Shown: positions 22,773 to 32,267, numbered from the stretch's first letter. The stretch: 64,000 nucleotides of DNA from Pseudomonadota bacterium (GCA_023412495.1 JAEYNP010000007.1:62001-126000); one strand, 5' to 3'. Numbers and translations are program-made. Notes: generated from the sequence alone by a model not told the origin.

Positions 22773-24597
22773 GAAAAAAGGTCTTGCGGGGGCCGATTTT
22801 CTCCTGAATTTTTCCCCCTGGTTCCTGGCGACGGCCTGCACCCTGCTGTTGCTGTTGCTGGCCATGTTTACCGCCAGCAACTATCAGCGGGAGAAGGAAT
22901 TGATCGATGAAGCCCTGGTCCAGAAAGGCCTGACCTTGATGCGCTTCATCAACAGTTCCGCCAGGGAGGCCATCCGGGAGAACATCCGCTCTTCCCAATC
23001 CTGGCAAGGTTGGAAAGAACAGATGCAGACGGCGATGGAGCAGGCGGTCGAACAGCCCGGGGTGGACCAGGTGCTGCTCCTGGATTCATCCGGAAAAATT
23101 ATGGTCGGGGCAGGACCGGATCTGCCGAGGCAGGAACTCGACGGGGATACCCTGGCCTTTGTCAAAAGCCTTCCGCAGGGTGGGCGGGGGGTATTTGTTT
23201 CCCGCACAAAAAAAGTTAATCAGGAACAGTCGAGCAGGACAAAATTCCAGATCGCCTCCTGGTATCTACCACCCAATATGTCGCAGCATATGCCGGATTT
23301 TCTGGAGAGAGGGCCGAGAAGAGGCCAGATGATGGGTATGTTTCTCCACCATCCTGAGCACATGAAAATCCAGGAGGAATTCAAAAAACTGCTGGACTCC
23401 CACCCCCTCTATCTGGTTCAGCTGGATTTCGAGCAGTTCACTTCCCCCCTCAGACGCCAGCTCCTGCAGGTCGTTATCCTCACGGTGGTCATCCTTCTGG
23501 TCGGCATTGGCGGATCGCTTTCCTACATGACCCTCAAGGGCTTGAAAGGTTCGCAACAGCGGCTGGGAACTATGAGGGCCTTCACCGATATACTCGTCTC
23601 CTCCCTGCCGATCGGCCTGATCGCCACTGACGGCAGCGGGACCATCAAGGTGTGCAACGAGGCCGCCGCCGATCTGGTGGGCGTTATTCGAGAGACAATC
23701 ATCGGCAAGATGCCTGTTGAAGCTCTGCCTCAGGGGCTGGCGAAGATGCTTTCCGGGAATTCGGAGGAGCAAGCTGTGCAACGGCAGCGGGAATTACTAC
23801 TGGAGGAGGGACTGGGCAAACCAAGGGTGTTGCAGTTGGCCTCGGTGGTCGTGAGCGATGACGATCGAAATTTTGCCGGTGAGGTGCTCCTCATCAGGGA
23901 TCTGACGGAGGTCAAGCTCCTCGAAAAGGAATTGCAGCGAAGCGAACGTCTTGCTGCCCTGGGGAAAATGGCGGCAGGTGTAGCCCATGAACTGCGCAAT
24001 CCCTTGAGCTCGATCAAGGGGCTGGCGGTCTTGCTGAGATCCCATTTCGCAGGTCCAAGCCGGGAGGCGGAAACCGCGGATGTGCTGGTGAAGGAGGTCG
24101 AGCGGCTGAATCGAAGTATCGGCGAACTCCTGGATTACGCCAAGCCGGGACAACTCAACAGAGAGCCGGCGTCGATTACGGAGATCTTCACGAAAACCCT
24201 GTCCCTGGTGCAGATGGATGCCGAGGCTTACGGCATTGCCATCGACTTTAGCGTGCAGGACGGTCTGCCGAAACTTATGGTCGATAGCGATAAACTGAAG
24301 CAGGTCTTTCTCAATCTTTTGCTGAATGCCATCCAGGCCATGCCGGACGGCGGCACTCTCCAGGTGCGTTTGGCCATGGGCGAGGACAATCTGCTTATCG
24401 TCATCAGGGACAATGGCGTCGGAATTCAGCCGGAGAATCTGTCGAGGGTCTTCGATCCCTATTACACCACAAAAAACGACGGTACCGGGCTCGGCCTGGC
24501 CATGTCGGCCAAGATCGTTGAAGAGCACGGTGGCAGAATCAAGATAGCCAGTGTCCCGGGACAATATACCGAGGTGCGTATCGTCCTGCCGGTCTGA
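22753..24597 (+). CDS. Membrane sensor histidine kinase (ZraS/NtrB-like)
   Basis: A 614-residue kinase. TM1 is at about 22-41 and TM2 at about 235-258; between them is a 190-residue periplasmic sensor domain with a Met/His-rich stretch (RRGQMMGMFLHHPEHM). Then come a PAS domain (about 275-385), a HisKA domain with phospho-His412 (AAGVAHELRNPLSS), and the HATPase with NLLLNAIQAMP, DNGVGI and GTGLGLAM. The layout is like ZraS-type kinases that partner sigma-54 regulators. No response regulator is adjacent; the nearest such regulator is at 7828-9303. It overlaps the upstream gene by 20 bases. The Met/His stretch hints at metal sensing, but that is speculative. Confidence 0.92.
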   Translation: MTNPENKKKGLAGADFLLNFSPWFLATACTLLLLLLAMFTASNYQREKELIDEALVQKGLTLMRFINSSAREAIRENIRSSQSWQGWKEQMQTAMEQAVEQPGVDQVLLLDSSGKIMVGAGPDLPRQELDGDTLAFVKSLPQGGRGVFVSRTKKVNQEQSSRTKFQIASWYLPPNMSQHMPDFLERGPRRGQMMGMFLHHPEHMKIQEEFKKLLDSHPLYLVQLDFEQFTSPLRRQLLQVVILTVVILLVGIGGSLSYMTLKGLKGSQQRLGTMRAFTDILVSSLPIGLIATDGSGTIKVCNEAAADLVGVIRETIIGKMPVEALPQGLAKMLSGNSEEQAVQRQRELLLEEGLGKPRVLQLASVVVSDDDRNFAGEVLLIRDLTEVKLLEKELQRSERLAALGKMAAGVAHELRNPLSSIKGLAVLLRSHFAGPSREAETADVLVKEVERLNRSIGELLDYAKPGQLNREPASITEIFTKTLSLVQMDAEAYGIAIDFSVQDGLPKLMVDSDKLKQVFLNLLLNAIQAMPDGGTLQVRLAMGEDNLLIVIRDNGVGIQPENLSRVFDPYYTTKNDGTGLGLAMSAKIVEEHGGRIKIASVPGQYTEVRIVLPV

Positions 24598-24614
24598 AGT
24601 ATCTCCAATTACCC

Positions 24615-25817
24615 TCACAGGGGTCGCAATCCGCATTTTTGTGGGCGGATGCAGAGGATAGCGGTAATGAAGGCATAAAAATGGCCGGGCTGTGAGTCGT
24701 GAAGGAATGAGTTCATCAGGCAGGCGCCGGCCATGGCTATGACCACCCCCTGGAGCAGATATCTCCTCGGCGGCTGGAGACGGAAAGAGGCAAGGAACTG
24801 TGTTCCGAGAAGAAGAAGCCAGATTCCCAGTCCCACGAGGCCTGCCTGCACCGCGACCATGAGATACTCGTTGTGAGGATTGTCGCTCGGTTTGGTTTTG
24901 CCTCCCTTGATCAGTTCAGACTGGACGGCTTTGAAGGAACCGGTGCCATGCCCAAAAACCGGCTTCTGCACTATCAGGTCGATGCTGTTCTGCCACCAGT
25001 CGAAGCGCATGCCCAAGGAAGTACGCGATGACTCGGCCTGATAGCCCCTGATCTCGTTGAGGGCTTCACGAACGCGGGAGGAAAAGTTGGTGGAGGTTGA
25101 GAAGGCAAGACCGATGGCCAGAGTCGCCACCAATACCGCTGCCACCGATTTCCTGAAGGAGAGATGTTGAAAGAGAGAGAGGGGGATGAGGGCGATGTAC
25201 ACCAGCATTCCCGTCCGCCCCGGGGCGACGTAGAAGAGATTAATGGTCGCGGCGATAAAGATGACCAGCCACAAGTATCGGTATTGCCGGGAATCGAAGG
25301 CACGCTGCAGGCACCAGAAGGCCAGAATGGCCATGAAAAAACTGTGGGTGATGTGGTAGACGACCGAATATCCGTAACGTTCCGACGGGATGATGGAGAA
25401 AAAGATGCCGTAGGAGATGACCAGGAGAATGACGCAGCCCAGGATGAAGCTGTCTTCGGCGAGTCTTCTGGCATTGTCGTAACCGCTCATTAAAGAGACG
25501 GTCATGGCGAAGAAGATGAGTTCCCGGTATTTCTTGAGACCCGTTAGGGCATCGTTCATGGGCACCGGGCTGTAGGCGAGACCGGCGATGAACAGCAGAA
25601 ATAGGGTGACCGCCCAGAATACCGGCTTGTAGTCGAGCATCAACCGCGGCAGGGAGAAGATTTTGCCGGAGAGAATCCAGCAGACGGCGGCAAGGATAGA
25701 GGTGGTTCCCATCATGGAGGTGGAGAAGGGAATAAAAAAGCAGCAGAGGATGATGAAAAATCTCCCTGTGGCCTCTAAAGCGGATTGGGTGCGTGCCAGT
25801 TTCCTCATTCTATCCAC
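24615..25817 (-). CDS. O-antigen ligase family membrane protein (WaaL-like)
   Basis: A 400-residue integral membrane protein with about 10-12 hydrophobic segments and the Wzy_C-type loop (FGHGTGSFKAV and SDNPHNEYLMVAVQAGLVG, about residues 285-330). Members join O-antigen to lipid A-core at the outer face of the inner membrane, or polymerise it. The gene is downstream of msbA and the lipid A acyltransferase on the same strand, so it fits lipopolysaccharide assembly. WaaL and Wzy are hard to tell apart by sequence; the context favours the ligase. The gene is convergent with the sensor kinase, with only 17 bases between them. Confidence 0.82.
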   Translation of the reverse strand: MDRMRKLARTQSALEATGRFFIILCCFFIPFSTSMMGTTSILAAVCWILSGKIFSLPRLMLDYKPVFWAVTLFLLFIAGLAYSPVPMNDALTGLKKYRELIFFAMTVSLMSGYDNARRLAEDSFILGCVILLVISYGIFFSIIPSERYGYSVVYHITHSFFMAILAFWCLQRAFDSRQYRYLWLVIFIAATINLFYVAPGRTGMLVYIALIPLSLFQHLSFRKSVAAVLVATLAIGLAFSTSTNFSSRVREALNEIRGYQAESSRTSLGMRFDWWQNSIDLIVQKPVFGHGTGSFKAVQSELIKGGKTKPSDNPHNEYLMVAVQAGLVGLGIWLLLLGTQFLASFRLQPPRRYLLQGVVIAMAGACLMNSFLHDSQPGHFYAFITAILCIRPQKCGLRPL

Positions 25818-25845
25818 TAAACCTGTAAATCAGCGAGGCGAAAAA

Positions 25846-25972
25846 GGACTGAGGACTGAGCGATGAGGACTGAGTAGAGTTTTTTTTGCTTTGTCTTTCT
25901 CTAACGTTCTTATACCCTTCCTCAGTCCTCAGTCCTCAGTCCTCAGTCCTCAGTCCTCAGTCCTCAGTCCTC
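25846..25972. repeat. Heptamer tandem repeat with inverted copies
   Basis: Seven perfect tandem copies of CTCAGTC plus CTC fill 25921-25972, and about three copies of the complementary AGGACTGAG unit lie at about 25846-25876. Together they can form a hairpin with a 45-base loop. It is in the 157-base gap between msbA and the ligase gene. Simple repeats like this may vary in copy number by slippage. Confidence 0.9.
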
Positions 25973-25974
25973 TT

Positions 25975-27702
25975 TCATTTGTACTGCATGTTGTAGAGCA
26001 GTTCGTAATCGCCTTTCCTGGCGATGAGGCTCTCGTGGGTACCTTGCTCGACGATCGCCCCGTCTTTGATGACTATTATACGCGAAGCATTCTTAATGGT
26101 GGAGAGACGGTGGGCGATAACGAAGGTGGTCCGGTTCTTCATCAGGTTTTCCAGGGCCTTCTGCACCTCTCGCTCCGACTCGGTATCGAGTGCCGAGGTG
26201 GCTTCGTCGAGGATCAGGATCGGCGCATTCTTGAGGATGGCGCGGGCAATCGAGATGCGCTGGCGTTCCCCCCCTGACAGTCTGGCGCCGCCTTCGCCGA
26301 TAATGGTGTCGAAACCGTTGGGCAGGGCCTCGATGAAGTCGAAGGCGTAAGCGGCCCTGGCCGCTTCGTGAATGGCCGACAGAGGGGCATCCTGATCGCC
26401 GTAGGCGATGTTGTTGCGCACCGTGTCGTTGAAGAGGATGGTCTGCTGGGTGACGATGGCGATCTGGTTACGCAGGGAGGCTATGGTCACGTTCCGGATA
26501 TCGATGCCGTCGATGAGAATGCTGCCTTCCTTCAGGTCGAGAAACCGAGGAATGAGGTTGGTCAGCGTCGTCTTGCCGCCGCCGCTGGGACCGACGATGG
26601 CCAGGGCCTCGCCGTTCGGGACAGTAAGGTTGATGTCGGTCAGGACCGGGGTCTCGTTGTCGTAGCGATAGGTAAGATTGTTAAATTCGATTGCTCTTGT
26701 GAAGGGTGGCAGATCGATGGCCCCCTGTTTGTCCCGGATCTCGGGTTCGATATCGAGAATGGCAAAGATCCTGGTGGCGGCGGCGAGGCCCTGCTGGATG
26801 GTGGAGTTGATTCTGGTGACACCTTTTACCGGTTCGTAGGCGGCGATGAGAGCCGTCAGAAAAGCAAAAAATGTTCCCGGGGTGGCCGTACCCCTGATAA
26901 CATCATTGCCGCCGAACCAGATGATCATGGCAATGGCGACCCCGCCGATGAATTCCATCAGCGGATGCTGCAGGCAGCGGTACTTGGCGTCCTTCATCGT
27001 CAGGCCGAACAACCGCTTCACCTGGTCGGCAAACCTCTGCCCTTCGTACTCTTCCTTGGTAAAGGCCTTGACGATCCGGGCGCCGGTGATCGTTTCGTGC
27101 AGGATGTTAGAAACATTGGCCACCTCTTCCTGGGTTTTGGTGCTGAGCTTGCGGAACAGGCGGCCGAATCTGACGATCGGAAAAGCCGCCACCGGCAGGA
27201 CGATGAAGGAGATCATGGCCAGCCGCCAGTTCATGTAGAAAACCACGCCGAGCAGGATGACCACCTGGAAAAAGTCGCGGATGGCGGCGACGAGGGCGTT
27301 GGAGACCGCCTGCTGCAGCAGTGCCACATCCGAAATGATGCGGGACATCAAGGTCCCTGTCGGCATCTTGTTGAAAAACGAGAGGGACTGCCTGTGGATG
27401 TGGTTGAAGATCTGCACTCGGAAATCCCGGATGATAGACTGCCCGACCCGCTCGAGAAGCATGGTGTAAAGGTAGTAGAAGACGCCTTTCAGGAAAAAAA
27501 CGCCGATGACGACCAGGGGGATGAGTTTCAGGAAAAAAATATTCTTTTCCATGAAGATCTTGTCGAGAAGGTCCTTCACCAGCCAGGCCTGCACCCCGGT
27601 AAAACCGGCGACGCAGATCATGGCCAACATCGCGACCAGGAGCTTCACCCGGTAAGGGTGAATCACCTTGTACACTCTCGTGATAATTTCCTTATTGGTC
27701 AT
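25975..27702 (-). CDS. msbA: Lipid A export ABC transporter MsbA
   Basis: A 575-residue half-transporter with an ABC membrane domain (six helices, about 15-310) and an ATPase. Motifs: Walker A GPSGGGKT (371-378), signature LSGGERQRISIARAIL, Walker B ILILDEATSALD, H-loop VIAHRLST. MsbA flips lipid A-core across the inner membrane. It lies between the acyltransferase and O-antigen ligase genes, which supports lipid A as cargo over other ABC substrates. The gene ends within a few bases of a heptamer repeat, which separates it from the ligase gene. Confidence 0.92.
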   Translation of the reverse strand: MTNKEIITRVYKVIHPYRVKLLVAMLAMICVAGFTGVQAWLVKDLLDKIFMEKNIFFLKLIPLVVIGVFFLKGVFYYLYTMLLERVGQSIIRDFRVQIFNHIHRQSLSFFNKMPTGTLMSRIISDVALLQQAVSNALVAAIRDFFQVVILLGVVFYMNWRLAMISFIVLPVAAFPIVRFGRLFRKLSTKTQEEVANVSNILHETITGARIVKAFTKEEYEGQRFADQVKRLFGLTMKDAKYRCLQHPLMEFIGGVAIAMIIWFGGNDVIRGTATPGTFFAFLTALIAAYEPVKGVTRINSTIQQGLAAATRIFAILDIEPEIRDKQGAIDLPPFTRAIEFNNLTYRYDNETPVLTDINLTVPNGEALAIVGPSGGGKTTLTNLIPRFLDLKEGSILIDGIDIRNVTIASLRNQIAIVTQQTILFNDTVRNNIAYGDQDAPLSAIHEAARAAYAFDFIEALPNGFDTIIGEGGARLSGGERQRISIARAILKNAPILILDEATSALDTESEREVQKALENLMKNRTTFVIAHRLSTIKNASRIIVIKDGAIVEQGTHESLIARKGDYELLYNMQYK

Positions 27703-27750
27703 GGATTCCGGTATGCCGAGTGAAGCTGTGAGTTTTTACAGAGATAAATA

Positions 27751-27801
27751 AGATTGATCAAGTCGTAAAAAGTGGCTCAAACCCGTGGAGATGGAATTCG
27801 G
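27751..27801 (+). repeat. Short dispersed repeat, copy 3 (family B)
   Basis: Contains TCGTAAAAAGTGGCTCAAAC followed by CCGTGGAGATGGAATTCGG; very similar to 18545-18594. It sits in the 143-base gap between msbA and the acyltransferase gene. Confidence 0.75.
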
Positions 27802-27845
27802 CCGCAGGGCCTACTATTACACCAGAGAGTATTATTTCTGAAGTA

Positions 27846-28778
27846 CTATTTGAAGAAAATCTGGCGGATCGATCTCTCCACCGGCGGATAATCGCTGCGG
27901 TTCTTGCTCCAGAGACGATGGAAGAGGCTGAACCACTGCTCGGGATACTTCCTGACCCACGGTTCATAGAGACGGATGCTGCGGCAGGAAATGTCGTTGA
28001 TGCTGAAGTCGTCGATATGTTCGTAACGGGGCAGATCGACGGTGTCGAAATCGATGTGGAGTTCCCCGTCCTTCATATAATAGACGCTGGTGAACACAGG
28101 GGCATTCTTTCTCAGGTGCAGCATAGCCGTCCCTTTGGCGCAGGCCAGCGGCCGGTTGAAGAACATCACGCTGGTGCCCCGGCCGGCATAGCTCTGATCC
28201 AGGCTGACGATGAGGAGCCGGTTTCGCTCCAGGGCATTTTCATAGACCCTCATGCCGTCGTAGCTGCTCAGATGTTCGAGGCTCTTGCCGTAGCGCTCAC
28301 GTTGCCGTACAAAAAAGCGATCCGACAAGGGATTGCTCTGCTTCTGATAGATGAGGCTGGTCGGCAGGCCGGAGAGATTGAACCAGGCAAAATAGGCCTC
28401 GAACCAACTGGCGTGAATAGTGGTGAGAATCACTCCCCGGCCATCCGCCAGAGCTCGCTGCACCTTGTCGAGGCCGGTGATTCTGGCATTTTCGATGATT
28501 TTCCTGAGACGTTTACGGTGGAGGATGAAAACCAGCCCGAAGGTTCGGGTGAACTGCTGGTAAACCCTTTTCAGCAACCTCAATTTCTCGTCATGACCGA
28601 GTTCCGGAAAGACCGTTGAAAGATTACGGTAGGCCACTCTGATGCGGAAGGGAAATACTACCCAGGCCAGGTAGCCGATGGCGCTGCAGAGGAAAAGGAT
28701 CGCCGGAACGGGGAGGAGGTTGATGAAAAAGATAACCGATCTGAGCAGGAGGTATTCCAGGGGGTGCTTGAGTTTCAT
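27846..28778 (-). CDS. Lipid A biosynthesis acyltransferase (LpxL/HtrB family)
   Basis: A 310-residue protein with an N-terminal membrane anchor (about 13-40) and a lysophospholipid-acyltransferase-type domain. The catalytic motif is H122-x4-E127 (HASWFE), as in LpxL/LpxM, where it is HX4D/E. Members add a secondary acyl chain to Kdo-lipid A at the inner membrane. It is followed by msbA and an O-antigen ligase gene, a natural order for making, flipping and completing lipopolysaccharide. Which acyl position it serves cannot be told from sequence. Confidence 0.9.
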   Translation of the reverse strand: MKLKHPLEYLLLRSVIFFINLLPVPAILFLCSAIGYLAWVVFPFRIRVAYRNLSTVFPELGHDEKLRLLKRVYQQFTRTFGLVFILHRKRLRKIIENARITGLDKVQRALADGRGVILTTIHASWFEAYFAWFNLSGLPTSLIYQKQSNPLSDRFFVRQRERYGKSLEHLSSYDGMRVYENALERNRLLIVSLDQSYAGRGTSVMFFNRPLACAKGTAMLHLRKNAPVFTSVYYMKDGELHIDFDTVDLPRYEHIDDFSINDISCRSIRLYEPWVRKYPEQWFSLFHRLWSKNRSDYPPVERSIRQIFFK

Positions 28779-29197
28779 AATGAACGGTGAAGTGATGACG
28801 CCACGGCGGAAAGATAAAAGTCGTTCGATAGTTTCTGGAAATTTGGAATAATTATCGGTATTTTCTCTAGAATTCCAAATTGGTCACGGCTTATTAACAC
28901 ATATCGCGGCAACTTGCACGTGGTGAGGCGAAACGTCAGGATTTACCCGTTGGAGTCTTCGCGTGAGACAGCTTTTCATTACTCTCGTCCCACGGTGGCC
29001 GAATGGGTACAGCTTCTGCTTGTTGCCGACCCAGGGCCTGGTACTTGAGTAAATTGATTGATCCGGTTTCACGCGAAAACGCGAGGGAAGGATATCTTAA
29101 GGCACTGGCCCTTATGGTGCTTTTTGCGGGAAAGGAACTATAACTATAGTACTCATGAAATTTACCTGATGACCCCGATGAAACATTTGGAGTGAAA
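28779..29197. other. Intergenic region between divergent acyltransferase and M16 protease genes
   Basis: 419 bases. I see no gene and no match to the repeat families defined here. An 8-base inverted pair (TCGCGTGA at 28959, TCACGCGA at 29069) about 100 bases apart could form a weak structure. A 62-codon open frame on the minus strand (28884-29072) has no recognisable features. A promoter for each flanking gene should lie here, but I cannot place one. An unrecognised small RNA is possible. Confidence 0.45.
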
Positions 29198-32119
29198 ATG
29201 AATCACAAGATCCTGCAGATCAAAACCTTTCTTCTCGGGCTGGTCCTTATTGCCGGCATGATATTCGGCAGGACCGCCTATGCCGGAGACAGTTCGTCGG
29301 AGGGGTGCTTCTCCACGGCGTGGCCCTCCGAGCTCAGCAGCCTTCAGCCGGATCCTTCGCTGGTGCGCGGTCGCCTGGCCAACGGCTTCCGTTATGTCCT
29401 GAAGAAGAACGGCGAACCCGATAACAGGGTCGCCATCCATCTCAATATCCAGGCCGGATCCCTCCATGAAAACGAAAATCAGCGAGGAGTCGCTCACTTC
29501 CTCGAGCATATGATGTTCAAGGGGACGGCCAACTTCCCGTCGGACAGCCTGATCGATTACTTTCAGTCCATTGGCATGAATTTCGGAGGCGATACCAACG
29601 CCCACACCTCCTTCGATCAGACCGGATATCATATCGTCCTGCCCAGCGGCTCAGAGCAGGAACTCGATAAGGGATTCCTGGTCATGGCCGATTACGCCGG
29701 ACGGGCCCTGCTGGAAAATTCACAGATCGACAAGGAACGCGGGGTGATCCTCGCCGAAAAAAGGGCGAGGGATTCCGCTGCCTACCGTATATATGTAGAC
29801 AGCACGGCCTTCGCCTTTCGAGGAACCTTGTTGCCGGAAAGGATCCCCATCGGCACGGAGGAAGTCCTGCGGAAGGCTGGTCGGGAACTCCTGAAATCCT
29901 ACTACGATGCCTGGTATCGGCCGGAAAAAATGATCCTGGTGGTTGTCGGCGACATGGACCTGCAGGCCGCCGATGACCTGATCAAAAAGCACTTCGCGCA
30001 GCTCCCGCATCGCAGCGAACGGCAGGAGTGTCCCGATTTCGGCAGGCTGGCCGTGAAGGATACGGAAGTCTTCTACCGTTATGAGCCGGAACTCGGCAGG
30101 ACCAGTGTCTCCATCGACACTTACTGGGATTTGGAGCTACGCAACGATTCCCTCGAACTGGAAAGGGAGGAACTTGTCCGCTACATCGGCAAGATGATCA
30201 TGGGTTATAGGCTTCAGCGATTGCAGGAGGAGGAAGGCTCACCGTTCACACATGCCAGGTATGATGTGTCGGATATCGTCGATAGGATCGGTTATGGTTC
30301 GATCTCGGCCCAGACGCAACCCGAAAAATGGCAGGAGAGCCTGACGTTGCTCGACGCCACGCTTCGGCAGGCGATCCAGTATGGTTTTGATGAGAAGGAA
30401 CTCGACCGCGCCAAGAAAGAGATCCATGCCGACCTGGAGGCGCGGGTCCTTAACGCCCACACCGAGGATTCGAGGGTCATTGCCAGAAATATCATAAAGA
30501 ATCTCAACAGCAACCGTGTCTACCAATCTCCCGAGCAGGAGATGGCACTGTACGGACCGATCGTCGATATGATTCAACGTGAAGAGGTTAACAAGGAGTT
30601 TCAGAAGGTATGGCGCCATGAGGCCAGGTTAGTGTCGGTGGTCGGGGATACCCGGCTGCCCAACGGTGAAAAAATCGTAGGCGAGGTATATCGGCAAAGT
30701 CAGGAGAAGGTGGTTGCCGAATTGTCACTTGGGGGAACGCAGGAGTTTCCGTATCTCACACCGCCTGAAGCTCCCCGACAAGAACCGGAGAGACTGCTTT
30801 TCACCGATATCGGCGTGGAAAGGCTGTTTTTTCCAAAGGGCCTCATCGTCAATCTCAAGAAGACAGATTTCCAGGAAAACAGGGTTCAAGTTGTCGCGCA
30901 CTTCGGCAACGGCGACCAGAGTGAGCCGCATCCGGGTATGGCCCTGCTGGCGGAAGATATCGTCAACAGTTCCGGCACCGGGAGGCTGACGAAATCGGAA
31001 TTGGATGCCCTCGTTGCCGGCAGTTCGGTGGAATGGCAGTTCCGGATTGGCGAATCGTCTTTTACCTGGACCGGCAACGCGCTCTTCAAGGATTTTGAGC
31101 TGTTCATTCAGGTGCTGTACACCCTGCTCTACGATCAGGGCTTCCGGGAGAATCAGTTCGGCAACGTGAGAGAAAGGGTCCTGCGGCTCTACCAGAAGGC
31201 CGGTCATGAAATAGACGGGGCAATGGCGCTGGAGGTCAAGCCTTTCCTGGCCGATCACAGCCCGCATTTCGGTCTGCCTCCCCTGGAGGACGTTACCGGA
31301 ATCGAATTTGCGCCGTTGAAGGAATTTGCGAAATCCTTCTCCCGGCCGAAAGATTTGGAAATATCCGTGGTCGGCGATTTCGACAGGGAAGAGGTGGTGC
31401 AGACGCTTGGCCGGTATTTCGGGGGAGTAGAGCTGCAAGAGCCGAAAAACCCGGAGACGCCATCCATCGGTTTTCCCGAGGGCCGAACTCTCGAGGTGAA
31501 GGTCGACACCTCGATTGAAAAGTCGCTGATAGTAGTTGCCTGGCCCGCCAGTGACAGCTGGGAGATATCCCGGATCCGCAGATTGCAGCTCCTGGCCGAG
31601 ATCCTGGAAGACAGATTGAGAAAATCGATCAGGGAATCTCTTGGAGCGACCTATTCCCCGCAGGTTTCCAGCTTCAGCAGCCGCACATACCGGGAGTATG
31701 GATACATTATTGCACAGATGGTGGTCGAACCGGGAATGGAGGAGAAAATAATAGGAGAGGTCATGAAAATGAGCGATCTCCTGCTCAAGGAAGGGGTGGC
31801 GGAACAAGAGTTGGTCCGTATTAGAAAACCGGTGGTAACGGCTTTGCTGGACGGGGTGGAGACAAACCAGTACTGGCTGACCTCGGTGCTTGGCCTGTCG
31901 AGCAGATATCCCGAACAGCTCGAATGGCCGAAGACCATTATCAGCGATTTTTCCTCAATCACGCCCGGCGAAATCAACCAGCTGGCGCGGCAGTATCTGC
32001 AGAATGCATCGGCGGCAGTCGCCAGAGTGTCGCCGAACGAGGCCGATCCTCGGCAGGAAAAGAACGGAGCAATGGCCGGGACGGAAGAGAAGGTAAGGAG
32101 GGATAGGATAATCAGATGA
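29198..32119 (+). CDS. Secreted M16-family zinc metalloprotease
   Basis: A 973-residue insulinase-type protease with a signal peptide (about 1-29, ending RTAYA), so it is periplasmic. The inverted zinc motif is H100-F-L-E103-H104 (GVAHFLEHMMFKGT), with the third ligand in ERGVILAE (residues 180-187). Two M16 halves follow, as usual: an active N-terminal half and an inactive C-terminal half with LREMS-type helices. I chose ATG 29198 because GGAG lies five bases upstream; a GTG at 29192 is possible. Its stop codon lies inside a 21-base copy of the end of the family D element. The natural substrate is unknown. Confidence 0.92.
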   Translation: MNHKILQIKTFLLGLVLIAGMIFGRTAYAGDSSSEGCFSTAWPSELSSLQPDPSLVRGRLANGFRYVLKKNGEPDNRVAIHLNIQAGSLHENENQRGVAHFLEHMMFKGTANFPSDSLIDYFQSIGMNFGGDTNAHTSFDQTGYHIVLPSGSEQELDKGFLVMADYAGRALLENSQIDKERGVILAEKRARDSAAYRIYVDSTAFAFRGTLLPERIPIGTEEVLRKAGRELLKSYYDAWYRPEKMILVVVGDMDLQAADDLIKKHFAQLPHRSERQECPDFGRLAVKDTEVFYRYEPELGRTSVSIDTYWDLELRNDSLELEREELVRYIGKMIMGYRLQRLQEEEGSPFTHARYDVSDIVDRIGYGSISAQTQPEKWQESLTLLDATLRQAIQYGFDEKELDRAKKEIHADLEARVLNAHTEDSRVIARNIIKNLNSNRVYQSPEQEMALYGPIVDMIQREEVNKEFQKVWRHEARLVSVVGDTRLPNGEKIVGEVYRQSQEKVVAELSLGGTQEFPYLTPPEAPRQEPERLLFTDIGVERLFFPKGLIVNLKKTDFQENRVQVVAHFGNGDQSEPHPGMALLAEDIVNSSGTGRLTKSELDALVAGSSVEWQFRIGESSFTWTGNALFKDFELFIQVLYTLLYDQGFRENQFGNVRERVLRLYQKAGHEIDGAMALEVKPFLADHSPHFGLPPLEDVTGIEFAPLKEFAKSFSRPKDLEISVVGDFDREEVVQTLGRYFGGVELQEPKNPETPSIGFPEGRTLEVKVDTSIEKSLIVVAWPASDSWEISRIRRLQLLAEILEDRLRKSIRESLGATYSPQVSSFSSRTYREYGYIIAQMVVEPGMEEKIIGEVMKMSDLLLKEGVAEQELVRIRKPVVTALLDGVETNQYWLTSVLGLSSRYPEQLEWPKTIISDFSSITPGEINQLARQYLQNASAAVARVSPNEADPRQEKNGAMAGTEEKVRRDRIIR

Positions 32120-32133
32120 TGCTTGACAGGACA
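32113..32133 (-). repeat. 21-bp end fragment of family D element
   Basis: Exact inverted copy of the first 21 bases of the 159-bp element at 3752-3910. The TGA stop of the M16 protease gene (32117-32119) is inside it. The rest of the element is absent downstream as far as I can see. It may be a remnant or an independent short repeat. Confidence 0.7.
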
Positions 32134-32267
32134 CTGGGGCGAAATCGATGAAGAATCCAAAATTACTTGCTTTATTTCGCCAGTCATGGGAAGGGAGCAA
32201 CGTGATGGCGAGGTAGCGATAGCGATTTCGGTTGGTGAACGATTACTTTTTTATGCACGAGGTGATC

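Noticed and set aside
25921..25972. CRISPR-like regular repeat
   Set aside because: The 7-bp units have no spacers between them; it is a simple tandem repeat.
26368..27723. 451-codon frame antisense to msbA
   Set aside because: Opposite a complete ABC transporter with all motifs; its translation is highly charged with no fold signature.
28884..29072. 62-codon frame on the minus strand in the 28.8-29.2 kb gap
   Set aside because: No ribosome site, no recognisable motif, and no conserved context.
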